From assembly GCA_021527695.1 (NCBI GenBank), contig JAKFAO010000008.1, positions 496,001 through 560,000 of the forward strand: a stretch of 64,000 bases of DNA. Reading direction: 5' to 3'. This DNA is from Naematelia aurantialba (taxonomy: Eukaryota > Basidiomycota > Tremellomycetes > Tremellales > Naemateliaceae). Below the pieces are notes generated by a model, which saw only the letters and a list, made by a program, of their open reading frames with translations, did no database searches and was not told the origin of the DNA. Below, piece by piece: positions 1 to 9,619 of the stretch. Every line of letters starts with the position of its first letter. Within the stretch, counting starts at the first letter, position 1. Made by a program: the position numbers and the translations under genes.

Positions 1-2
1 CA

Positions 3-1349
3 CTCTTTCTGCTGCTGTGTCAGCTCATCGCCTATCTCGTGCAGACGTTTGAGATGACGGCATGCCGGCTGGGGCTCATGCTGTATTCGCGACGCTTCTG
101 TCGGCTCTTCCTCCTTGACGAGGGCCTGGTCATGATGGAAACGAACGATGCCTCGCTCTTGGGCGGCGGCGGCAACACTACGTATTCGTTGCTCGACTTG
201 AAGCTCCGGTTCAGCAATAGCAGCGACTACTGCCCGCACGCCTTTGGTAAACCTCGCAAAGGCAACAGGCCGAGTATGCTCGACGACGCGAGCGTCAACA
301 CTTTTCTCGACTTTCTGTGCTCGGCCATCGATATCCTCGTCGACTGCCCCTTTGTCGATGTCGGACGAGACCACCTCGACGGGCAGAGCAAGGTCACGGC
401 GCATGGCCGCGCCACGGCCAGCCCCGGCTATGGGGTTTCCCTTCTGCCCTCTGCGTTCCACGAAGACTCGCATGTCAATCAGGTCGAGAGAGCGACCGCT
501 GTCTGGGGAGCAAGGCGTAGCGTCGAATCCGCGCTGGCACAGTATCCCGAGCTCCTCAGCAGGATCAATCAGTCCAAAAAGGGTGGTAAACCTGGCATGG
601 AAGAGAGTGGAGCAGGGGGCGGGGGCGGCGACGACAGGCATGGTCCAACGGACGGACGAGGAGGCAACCAAGGGAGGGGAGGGGCTGGCGGGGGCGGTAC
701 TGGCGAAGAAGATAATGCCGGCGGGCAAAGTCATCTCGGCGAGGACGCGGCTCCAGAGCGTGGAAGTGGGGGCCAAGGTCAGGGAGGTCGAGCTGGCGAC
801 GGTGCTGGCGACAGTCACGGTTACTACCTGTCCCAGGAGGAGGGTGGAGGTGCTGGGCACAGGGATGGTCACGACGAGAAAGGGCCCAGCAATGGAAGGG
901 GGCGTGGCGGTGACGATGACCAAGGTCAAGGCGACGATCGCGACGACAGTGATGACCGTGATGACAAAGATGGCCGTGATGACACCAATGACAATCATGA
1001 CAGTGATGACAGTGACGACAGTGACGACAGTGACGACAGTGACGATAGCGATGAAGGCGGGAGAGACGACCACCGGCCTGCGGCCCTCGACCTTAATTAC
1101 CGCGCGCTAGACCGCCTTGGCCTGCGCATCTTATTCTGCACCCCAGAAGAGATGACGCGGATTGTGCATGACCATGTCCGAAATGTGCAGTGCGCCGTCC
1201 GAGCCATCAACACCAAGCAGACGGGAGTCGAGCTGGCGGCTCGGGATCGACCAATCGACACACACAAGCCTGGGCAGCCCGAAAAGCCCGCCGAGAAACC
1301 AGCGCCGGTTAGCAAGCCGACCGAGAGTGATGGCGGGGACTATGGATAA
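3..1349 (+). CDS. 3' end of an unrecognised gene with acidic, Gly/Asp/Ser-rich tail (5' end outside window)
   Basis: The reading frame is open from the left edge to a TAA at 1347-1349, so the start lies outside the window. About the first 190 visible residues have normal composition, with a hydrophobic opening (LFLLLCQLIAYL) and short patches such as RLGLMLYSRRFCRLFLLDEG. From about 600 the protein becomes Gly/Asp-rich and then runs into tandem DDS triplets at 998-1054. A short non-repetitive stretch (LDRLGLRILFCTPEEMTRI) follows, and then a Pro/Lys-rich end. The opening patch weakly recalls the region upstream of the kinase fold in fungal FunK1-type proteins, but that is only an impression and no kinase motif is visible here. 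Function is unknown. It is convergent with ARP5. Confidence 0.5.
   Translation, partial: LFLLLCQLIAYLVQTFEMTACRLGLMLYSRRFCRLFLLDEGLVMMETNDASLLGGGGNTTYSLLDLKLRFSNSSDYCPHAFGKPRKGNRPSMLDDASVNTFLDFLCSAIDILVDCPFVDVGRDHLDGQSKVTAHGRATASPGYGVSLLPSAFHEDSHVNQVERATAVWGARRSVESALAQYPELLSRINQSKKGGKPGMEESGAGGGGGDDRHGPTDGRGGNQGRGGAGGGGTGEEDNAGGQSHLGEDAAPERGSGGQGQGGRAGDGAGDSHGYYLSQEEGGGAGHRDGHDEKGPSNGRGRGGDDDQGQGDDRDDSDDRDDKDGRDDTNDNHDSDDSDDSDDSDDSDDSDEGGRDDHRPAALDLNYRALDRLGLRILFCTPEEMTRIVHDHVRNVQCAVRAINTKQTGVELAARDRPIDTHKPGQPEKPAEKPAPVSKPTESDGGDYG
998..1054 (+). repeat. 9-bp coding repeat (Asp-Asp-Ser)
   Basis: Tandem GACGACAGT-type units encode DDS triplets inside the left-edge gene. Units at the edges are degenerate. 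The array lies in the acidic tail and probably varies in length between strains. Confidence 0.8.
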
Positions 1350-1892
1350 GGGGTGGGGATGCCTCGCTTTGTTCCGTTGTGATTCGTCGGGATCCGAGGG
1401 TACGGCCACGGCGATGACGACGGAGACGGCCCGCCGTGAAGCAAAGCAAAGGGTGGACGGTGGACGGTGGACGATGGGCGGTGGGTTGGTTTGTGCATGT
1501 TACCCATATTGTATATTGTGCATACTATCTATGCCTTGCGTTGTGCTTTGTACAGTATATACCATGCATCCCATATACCGAGCCCCTGTACCTGTTCCTG
1601 GGCCGCTGGGACGCATTCGATGCATGTTTGCTGCTCGCTCACATCGGGTTCTCTGGATGGCGATTCAACAACCACGTTGAGCTCCATGTCGGGGAGCAAG
1701 CAGCCCCGTTCTCCAGTTGTCATTACAGTATATTCCCAGTTCCGTTCGTCTGGTTCCGCCTGTTGACGCCCCCTTGCCAAATCCCGGTTGCGCTCTTGCG
1801 TTCTTGCAGCGCGCGGATCGCGGCAGCCAAAGACGGCAGATGACGCCGACCCATCAACTAGTGGAGTTCGGGTCGCGTATGCATGCAGGTCG
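1350..1892. other. Convergent intergenic region (3' ends of left-edge gene and ARP5)
   Basis: No gene was recognised. The first part is GGTGGAC-repetitive (about 1450-1480). About 1505-1580 is AT-richer than the surroundings (TATTGTATATTGTGCATA), as expected for 3' untranslated and polyadenylation sequence of two converging genes. Confidence 0.5.
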
Positions 1893-4726
1893 CTATGGAG
1901 GTGGATTGCCCCACGCATGCTCTTTAAGCCACTCTGAGCCATGCTCGTCGTATTCCTGCCTCGTCACCCGTGCCGCCTTGGCCTCGGCGGTCCTGCTCCA
2001 TTCGGCCATGCCTTTCCACGCCTCCAGACGCGGGTCGCCGCCGTCGTGAGAGGACACGATCTTGAGAGGCGCACGGAACGGCAGGACGGGGACCAGCGCG
2101 TTGCGCAACCTAGGAAGCAGATTTGGTATATTCGCACCCCCACCTGTCACCATCACGCACTGTGATTCTGTCAGCCAGACCGCTACACCAGAGAGCAGAA
2201 ACACATACCTGCATGAGGCGTTTCCTCTCTTCCTCTTCATAGCCATTCAAAACCCAACCAGCTACTTCACCCAGCCCTGCACAGTCGAGACCAACCATGC
2301 TGGGCTGGAACCACGTCTCTGGAACCCTGATCCGCTCCACGTTGAGGTGGAGCTGGTGATTTTGCGCGGCATCTTCAGGGTTGTACCGCTCGGGATTACC
2401 GCCCCTCACAAAGGCGTTTATCAGCGCATTCTTCAGGTGCTCGCGCCCTTCAAGTGTGTGTTCTTCAGTAAAAGAAGGGTCATATTGAAGCAGTCTAGTC
2501 TCGAGGGACTCGAGCTGTGCAACATCTTCTTCCTCCGCTTCCGACTCGTCGTCACCACCCTACCACATCAGCTCGTTGCAAGTAATAACCGGCGAGGCTG
2601 ACAATTTCCCGATATACAGCCCAATCGGAGTCGTCTTTCCCAAAACCGTCGTCCTTTTCTATGTGACATTAGCTCTGTGGTGCCCACCTTGTTCAGTGAT
2701 CTCACCTCCTTCGCCTTTCTTCTTCTTCTTGGTAGGCGGTCCTTCAGCGGCCAGCGAAGCGATCGACTTCATCCGGCTCTGGGCTGCCGCAGACTTCCGA
2801 TCGCCTAATTGAGCCCTCTTTTTCTTCCTTTCCTGCATGCGTGCGATCACAGCCTGTATGATCTTCAGTGCTGAGGACCCAAGATGATGAGCAGACACAC
2901 CTCTTGTTCTGCTCTGAGCTTTGCACTCCAGATCTCCGGGGTATGTATTCTCTCATTCTCCTCTTTTTGTCGCAAATCCTCCTATATACCGTGAACTCAG
3001 TTGCAAAGATATCGCAGTTCCTCGACTTACCAGCCTCTCCTTCTCCCTCTTTTTCTCTTCTCTGATCTTGACCCTTGCTTCCCAGCCAGCCTTCATCAAC
3101 CTTTGCTTCCGCTTCTCCTTGATCTCATCCTCATTGAGCTCCTCATCCGGCCGATCGACAAGCGGGAACGATGGTTCCTCTTCGACTTCTTCCTCGCCCA
3201 GATCCTTTTTCTGTTTGCGCCGGATGTCCAATTCCGTCCGTTTCACCCAGGCCTCTAATTCCGCCTCGGTCTCGAAAGGCGTTGTCTCGGTGATCCGGAG
3301 CAGGTAATCGGCACGCTTTATGCTCGGTCGATCGGCGATCAGGGCCTTGTATTCCTCAAGTTCAGCAGCCTTGGCAGCGAGCTAATGTGGTTATTAGATG
3401 CAAGGCGTTTGCGAGGTATGATCGGCAACTAAGTCAACTTACCTTCTCTGCGCGCTGTTTCGCTTGCATGTCCTGCAATCTCTTGCCCTGTTCTCGCCTT
3501 CTTTCTGCGGCGGCAGCTAATTCAGCCTCTGTCTTCTCAACAACATCCTATATGAGAGTCAGGTTATTCTACAACCCGAGTGATCTGACTGACTGCTGTT
3601 GTGAAAGGGAACTGAACGACCTTGGTCATCTCGCTCAATTTCGCAGGATCACCAAGTTGTCGTAGTTCTTCGTCGTAGTCTGACGAGAAGTACCATGTCT
3701 CCCTTGCCATGAACTGTGTGACATATGAGGTCAGTATTCCTCGTCTATGATGTTCGATTGCTCACAGTGGCTTGCGACGACGTGACTTTCGTAGGAAAGC
3801 CAGGATATTTCAGCTGTGCTAACCGAAGCATCAGATCGGTCGCTTGTGCTCCACCCCATGGGATCCTGTTGAGGGTTAGAAATACTCTGTTGTTAGGGAA
3901 ATTAGGCCCACCGCTTCGAGCGGCTCAATATCCCTCTGCCGTCGACTACCGGTATGACTGTTGTAGCATTATGGCCCATGTTAATCGCTAGTCCATCTGG
4001 GTGTTTGTGCCGCGAGAACGCGAAAAGCGAGTCGATCCCATAGGTGACGGAAGGTGCACCATACAGCTCGAAAAGAAGCTCAGACGTCACTGAAAGGTCA
4101 GTCTGTGCCAAAGGCCATTTAATATGTTGTTGAAAGAAAGGGGCTCACTGGCGCGGGTGAACAGAGGGTTCCCCAGGCGTTCAGTCATGACGACAGGATG
4201 GTCAACGCGTGCTCCGGTGATGCCCAATTGTAGAAATGTAAAGTCCAGTGCACATTCCTAATTGCAACATCAGCGGAGACCGTTTTGAATTGCGCCGTGC
4301 CGATCAGAGAGCACCAGCTGGTTAGACTCACCAACAAATCTCCGTGGACGAGCATATCTCCATCAAACATATACCGCGTATTGGATCTCGAAGTTGCATC
4401 TGCTTCGACGTCGGAGCCAAACAGCATCATGTTCCGTAGGTTCTTTCTGTCTCGATAGCGGGAGATGACGTTGAGCCTATCGATATACGGTGAAGACATT
4501 GTCGAATAGCCTGCACGCCATGAGTGAGAACCTGACGCCTGTCAGTGTGAACGCAGTGTGAGTGGTCGACGAAGTCACCATTGTCGATGCATATCGCTGT
4601 ATCGCTGTCTGGCAGGGACGCGGAGCCGATGGCAGCCTGTGGTGCAGCTTCAAAGGGTGTGTCGCGAATGTAGATGCGATTGGCCCTCGGGGTCGACGAA
4701 GACGCTGCGGCGTTGTTGATAGCCAT
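1893..4726 (-). CDS. ARP5: Actin-related protein 5, INO80 chromatin-remodelling complex subunit
   Basis: ARP5 is the actin-fold subunit that, with Ies6, couples INO80 ATPase activity to nucleosome sliding. The ATG is at 4726. Exon 1 carries DTPFEAAP and the actin nucleotide-site start ICIDNG. It is spliced to SHSWRAGYST and then to VISRYRDRKN and MLFGSDVEADATSRSNTR, the characteristic ARP5 N-terminus. LLFELYGAPSVTYGIDSLF and VIPVVDG lie at 3902-4111. Charged, Lys/Glu-rich exons at about 2660-3250 match the long helical insertion that distinguishes ARP5 from actin. The C-terminal actin lobe (RIRVPETWFQPSMVGLD, then VMVTGGGANIPN) is at 1893-2409, with TAG at 1893-1895. There are at least eight exons. 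It shares a 349-bp divergent promoter with MSH1. Family identity is strong; individual splice sites in the insertion are less certain. Confidence 0.9.
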
Positions 4727-5075
4727 CGTATAGTATCAACTCGTGGGGGAATCTTGTAGCCCGTTACTGCCAGCTATCCTACTCGGCAGGCTGAAGGCTA
4801 GACGCTGCCGTGTACAACCTAACCCAGTGCTGTAAGAGAACAACAACTGAAAGGGAACATCCCAAAAGTCACGAGAGACGCCGACGGAGCAGCGCACGTG
4901 GATACCACGTGACATAGATGGTGCCTGGCCGACGAGCTCTTGAAATGTAAAGGGGGACGAGGACTTCTTATATATCATACGTCTGGCAAGGGGGCTACCC
5001 TCGTGGACGACATGATGGCCCCGATTTGTCTCCTTGTCATCTCATCCGGCCGGTGAGCTACATCAAGCCTTTGCC
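4727..5075. promoter_or_regulatory. Divergent promoter ARP5 / MSH1
   Basis: A 349-bp gap separates the two start codons. A TATA-like CTTATATATCAT sits at 4967-4978, about 100 bp upstream of the MSH1 ATG. No further element was identified. A bidirectional promoter is inferred from the layout only. Confidence 0.5.
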
Positions 5076-8000
5076 ATGTCTTTCCTGGGATCCCGGCCGA
5101 TGGCTGCTGTCTTCGCACAGTCCTCCGGCTTCAGAGGATCCTGTGGAAGCAGCCATAGGAGACATGCTTGCCGGTGCGTACTACAGCACCATCTGAGATT
5201 GGTGGAGCTCCGGTGTGGTGCTATTGGTCTTCCCGGCCCGTCATACGTCGCTCGTCGACAGAACAGCCAAGTGGCATCAACCAGCGGGCCGAAGGCGCCT
5301 GCAGAGGCGAACGGTCGTGCTGCACGGGCTGGCACCGAGACGAAGCCAAAAAAGAAGGGAATTAGGCAGGTCACTTTGCTCAGTGAGCTTCCCGGAGCCT
5401 CTGCGGGGCCAGCACTAGGCGCTTGGGACGCCATCAAAGGACGATCGGTTTCCCGTGAGTATCGGTCTCCACTTCCCAGCTTGACCAATGTAGTTCGAAG
5501 AGCTGAGGCTTTCAAGGCTCTCGATCGTCTACACCTAAGAAAGAGGGCCACAGTGTGACTCCCGTGCCTGCAGATGACGACGGGTACCGAGCAGCTGTCG
5601 ATGTAGGTCGGATCCCGGATACCGATCTTTCAAGAGTAGTGTGGAAGCACTGGCTGAGATTTCCCGGTTGTGTCGTACTTATTCGTGTTGGCAAATTCTA
5701 CGAAGTACGTCCTGCTTTATCATACCGAGCATAGGATCTGATCGTCATGCCTAGTCGTACTATGAGAAGGCCCCAATCGTTTCTCACCTGATTGGGACCA
5801 AGATGGTACACAAGAAGTTTTCAGACAAATCCAAATCGGGTTCCGAGGGCAAGTCGCGGCTGTTTCCCTTTACGGGATTCCCGTTCACCCATCTGGACAA
5901 GTATCTGAAGATCCTTGTTCAAGAGCACGGTCAGACCGTGGTTCTGGTTGAAGAGTATGCCGGTGAGAGACCGCCAGAGGAAATCACCGGTCCGGTGCCT
6001 AGGCGGGTGGGACGAGTCATCACGCCTGGGACATTGATCGATGAGAGCTGGCTCAATGGCGGAGAGAGCCGTTACCTTTTGGCCATATCGGTAGGCGAGC
6101 CCAAGCCGACCTCGGATGCAGAAGAGCCCGAAGAAGGAGGGAGTGCCGTTGAAAAAACGCAAGTTTCTCTTGCCTACACCGACGTCTCCACCGGCGAGTA
6201 TTTCGTTCGAGAGACGACGCTGGCGTACATCGAGGACGAACTCGCCAGGATCTCACCAAGGGAAGTGGTAATCGAGCAGTCCTTGGAGACCCTCTGGAAC
6301 TCGCCCAATATGCCAGACGACGATTCATCGCCAAACCAAGCGTTACTCGGCCTCCTGCGCGTCTTTGGTATCCATGTCTCGTTTGCCGATCCCGTCACTC
6401 CACCCGAGCTGGAAGGGATCAGCTTCCCACTACATGCACCTCCTTCGGATAGCACGAATCTTGAGACCCAAGCGCTCACGCTCTTGCGACACCACCTGCA
6501 ATATGCGCTTCGCGATGCGATGCCAAGACTCCCGTCCGAGCCACACCGGATGTTCAACGAGCGGCACATGCAGATCGACGCGGCTACGCTCCACGCGCTG
6601 GAGATTCGACACGCTCTGCGCCCGGGTAGCCTGGTATCGCCGACGGGCTATGGACCTGCTACAAGTCCCCTTTCTGTCCGAGGTACTCTGTTATCTGTAC
6701 TGAATCGCACCGTCACGGCTTCCGGGCATCGGCTCCTGATTCGCACAGTCACTGCTCCATTCACCGAGCTCAAGGCGATCAATTCCCGCCTTGCCCTTGT
6801 CCAGGCATTTTACGATCGGGATGAGCTGCGGGATGATCTGCGGCAGCACATCAAGCAATTTGGAGATGTCATGAGGCGGGTACAGAAATTTCGTTCGCGA
6901 CAAGGGGATAGACACGATGTCTGGGAGACAGCACGTTGGATACGATCTGCAACCAAGGTGCTGCGGCGAATCAAGGAAGAACTTGTGTCTGAGGACGACA
7001 ACTCTATTGGAACATTGGCAGAGGGCAGGCAGAGGCTGGAGGAGTTCATGGACGAGTTTACGCCGGTGGAGGAGATGGCGGAGATGATTGAAGGGGCGCT
7101 TGACGAGGACATGATGTCCAAGCCGATGACAGAGGAAGGAGATGAAGGAGACGCCCTACCGGGCGGAGCAGAAATGGACAATGCGCAAGCGCAGGCAAAG
7201 AATAAGAACAAGGACTGGCTGGAAAGAGAGAACGAATTTTGGTGGCTGAAGCCCGGGTGAGCATTACCTTTCGCAACTCATAACGGCGGACTGACGTGAT
7301 GTTAGTGTTTCACCCACAATCCAGCATCTCCATGAGGAAAGAGCGCTGTTGACGGAGGAGATGGCCCAGCTGCAAAATCGCTTGCTCGAACGATTTGGTA
7401 CGACACAAATTACGGCGCTGACTGAAAGCTGACAGCATCGGCATTTACAGGCATGAAGAGTCCAAAACAGCTCATGCTGAACAAATCAGATCGACATGGA
7501 TGGCACGTCGTTCTTACGAGGAAGGCAGACTACAACAAGCTCAACAAAGATGCGGACTTTGAGCCAATCTACGAGACTAAAAGTAGCAGGTGCTACGCAT
7601 ATAATGTGAGCCTTTCGACAACAGCCGCTGTGGTGTTGGCCGCCGCTAAGGCTCGTTCAGGCGTGGTCTGCTTTGGGTGCGAGGCGAGAGAACATCGTGC
7701 AGACGTTGATTGTCGAGCAAACTGCCGCGTTCAGGGCGATTCGGGATAAGGTACGGAGCCGAGCTGTGGTGCTAAACTAACGCAAGATCGCCGAATGGGC
7801 CGAACTGATCCAGCACAACGCGGAGCTGATTGACGAGTTGGACGTGGCGATGGGCTTTGCCCAGGTGGCAGTGGAAAGCAACTACGTTCGACCTGTTCTC
7901 AACGAGGGGTGAGTGTGGCGTAACCGACAACGATTCTGGGGATGCGAATCCATGACAGGTGCTGACGAGTCGACAGGACCGAGATGAAGATTATCAGTGG

Positions 8001-9329
8001 CCGGCACCCATCAGTGGAGTCTGGACTCCTCTCCAGCTCACGCCTGTTCACCCCGAATTCGACCACTCTGACGTCCAAATCGCATCTACACGTCATCACA
8101 GGACCGAACCAGGGTGGAAAGTCGACGCTGTTGCGGCAGACTGCGGTCATCGCCATCCTGGCACAGTCGGGTAGCTTTGTGCCTGCCGACTACGCCGAGA
8201 TAGGTATCGTCGACAAGGTGTTCAGCCGTGTTGGCGCACGGGACGACTTGTATCGCGATAGAAGCACGTTCATGTTGGAGATGGTCGAGTGGGTGCTGGC
8301 TGTGGCTGTGACATTGAAACGCTGACGATGTGCAGAACTGCCGCTATTCTACGACACGCGACGGACCGATCCCTGGTCATCATGGACGAGTGAGTTCTGT
8401 TTCTCCTTGGTGCTTGTAGAGGGGACGGGGTGGCGGGGGGCTGGTGGCGGGGGGGGGGGGGGGGGAGGTAGTTGCCCAGGCCTGCTCGGGGCCGCTCACG
8501 GTCCCCCCATCTCCCGTGCCCGGGGAACGGAGTGAAGTTGGAGAAGAGGGATCGCAGTTGACGAGGTGCAGGATCGGGCGAGGCACCACCCTCCAGGCTG
8601 GAGTCTCCATTGCCTATGCCACACTGGACCACATCCTTTCGCACATCAAGTGCCGGACGTTGTTCGCGACGCATTACCATGAACTCGCACATATGCTGGG
8701 TCTGCACGGCTCGGCGGGCGCCAAGGGCGGGGGTCGACGCCGGCGGCGCCACAGCCAGATGGGCGTACGGGACGGAGTCGAGTTTTGGTGTACCGACATT
8801 GATGAGATGGTGAGCGGCGTTCTCGCCTCTCTTTCTCCCTCTCTCTTGCTCTCTTCCTCCCCTGTACATCCCCTGTACATCCCCTCGGCTTCGCAAGTAC
8901 CCCCGTTCGCCTTGCCATCGCCCTCTCCCCTTTCCCTCCAGAGCCATCGTCCAGAATCGTCGCACAGAGTTGCATCGTCCAGAGTCACATCCAGAGTCAC
9001 CTCTAGAGTCACATCCAGAGCCACATCCAGAGTCACCGTGTCGCAAATCGCTTTTCTCCAATTACAGTCGCTGATCGCGTCGCGCTATAGGACGGCGGCG
9101 GCTTCTCGTACTCGTACAAGCTGAAACCCGGGGTAAACCACGACTCGCACGCCATTGTCAGTACCACACGTTTTGCTCCTTCGGCACCGTGGCCAAAGCG
9201 ATACGAACAATGGCTGACGCGATGCAGAAAGCCGCTCGGCTCGCGGGAATGCCCGAGTCGTTCTTGCACGTCGCAGAAGACACGCTCGCGTCCCTCGAAA
9301 CCACGCCGGCCGCCATCGTTGAACCCTAA
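5076..9329 (+). CDS. MSH1: Mitochondrial MutS homologue MSH1
   Basis: MSH1 binds mispaired or damaged mitochondrial DNA. The ATG at 5076 opens an Arg/Ser-rich, acid-poor N-terminus consistent with a mitochondrial presequence. The mismatch-binding motif RVGKFYE (with Phe and Glu of F-x-E) is at about 5680-5702 and continues after an intron as SYYEKAP. A long exon at about 5757-7258 covers the connector, core and lever domains. The ATPase domain follows: GPNQGGKST (8101-8127), [17 protein letters not shown] (about 8206-8256), Walker B LVIMDE spliced to IGRGTT (intron 8390-8571), and [13 protein letters not shown]. The end is at TAA 9327-9329. DDLY and the FSRVGA context favour MSH1 over nuclear MSH proteins. 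Oddities are Gln instead of the usual Met in Walker A, a G17 tract in one intron and a 12-bp minisatellite in another. Confidence 0.92.
8449..8465 (+). repeat. G17 homopolymer in an MSH1 intron
   Basis: Seventeen consecutive G follow a G-rich lead-in inside the intron at 8390-8571, which splits the Walker B motif. It lies on the transcribed (RNA-like) strand, so the pre-mRNA would carry it. Length is likely unstable and the run may also be a sequencing weak point. Confidence 0.9.
8979..9038 (+). repeat. 12-bp minisatellite in an MSH1 intron
   Basis: Five tandem copies of a CCAGAGTCACAT-type unit start at 8979, 8991, 9003, 9015 and 9027, with one or two differences each. They are inside the intron at 8810-9090, which follows the exon ending TDIDEM. 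Confidence 0.85.
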
Positions 9330-9619
9330 GTGCGTAGCTGGGCTCATACGCACCAGCGTCAAGGCGTCAAGGCGAAGGCGATCAGAGCTAAAACAAAGCA
9401 GTCACACTTGGCAGACACGGCCCGCACATGCTCCCGGTCTGCCTGCGACATGCTTGTCACCATTGGTTTATCGGCTACCATGACGCCAGCGCCTCTAGGT
9501 AATTGAAGTCCTCTAGGTAATTGAAGTCAACGAAAGAGATGATCATCCGTTATCGAATATCGGATATTGAATGTCGAATGTCAAATATTGATATTACCCA
9601 AAATCACATGCATCACACA

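Noticed and set aside
3..600. Left-edge gene as a FunK1-type protein kinase
   Set aside because: Only one short patch is suggestive. No kinase catalytic motif is visible in the part present.
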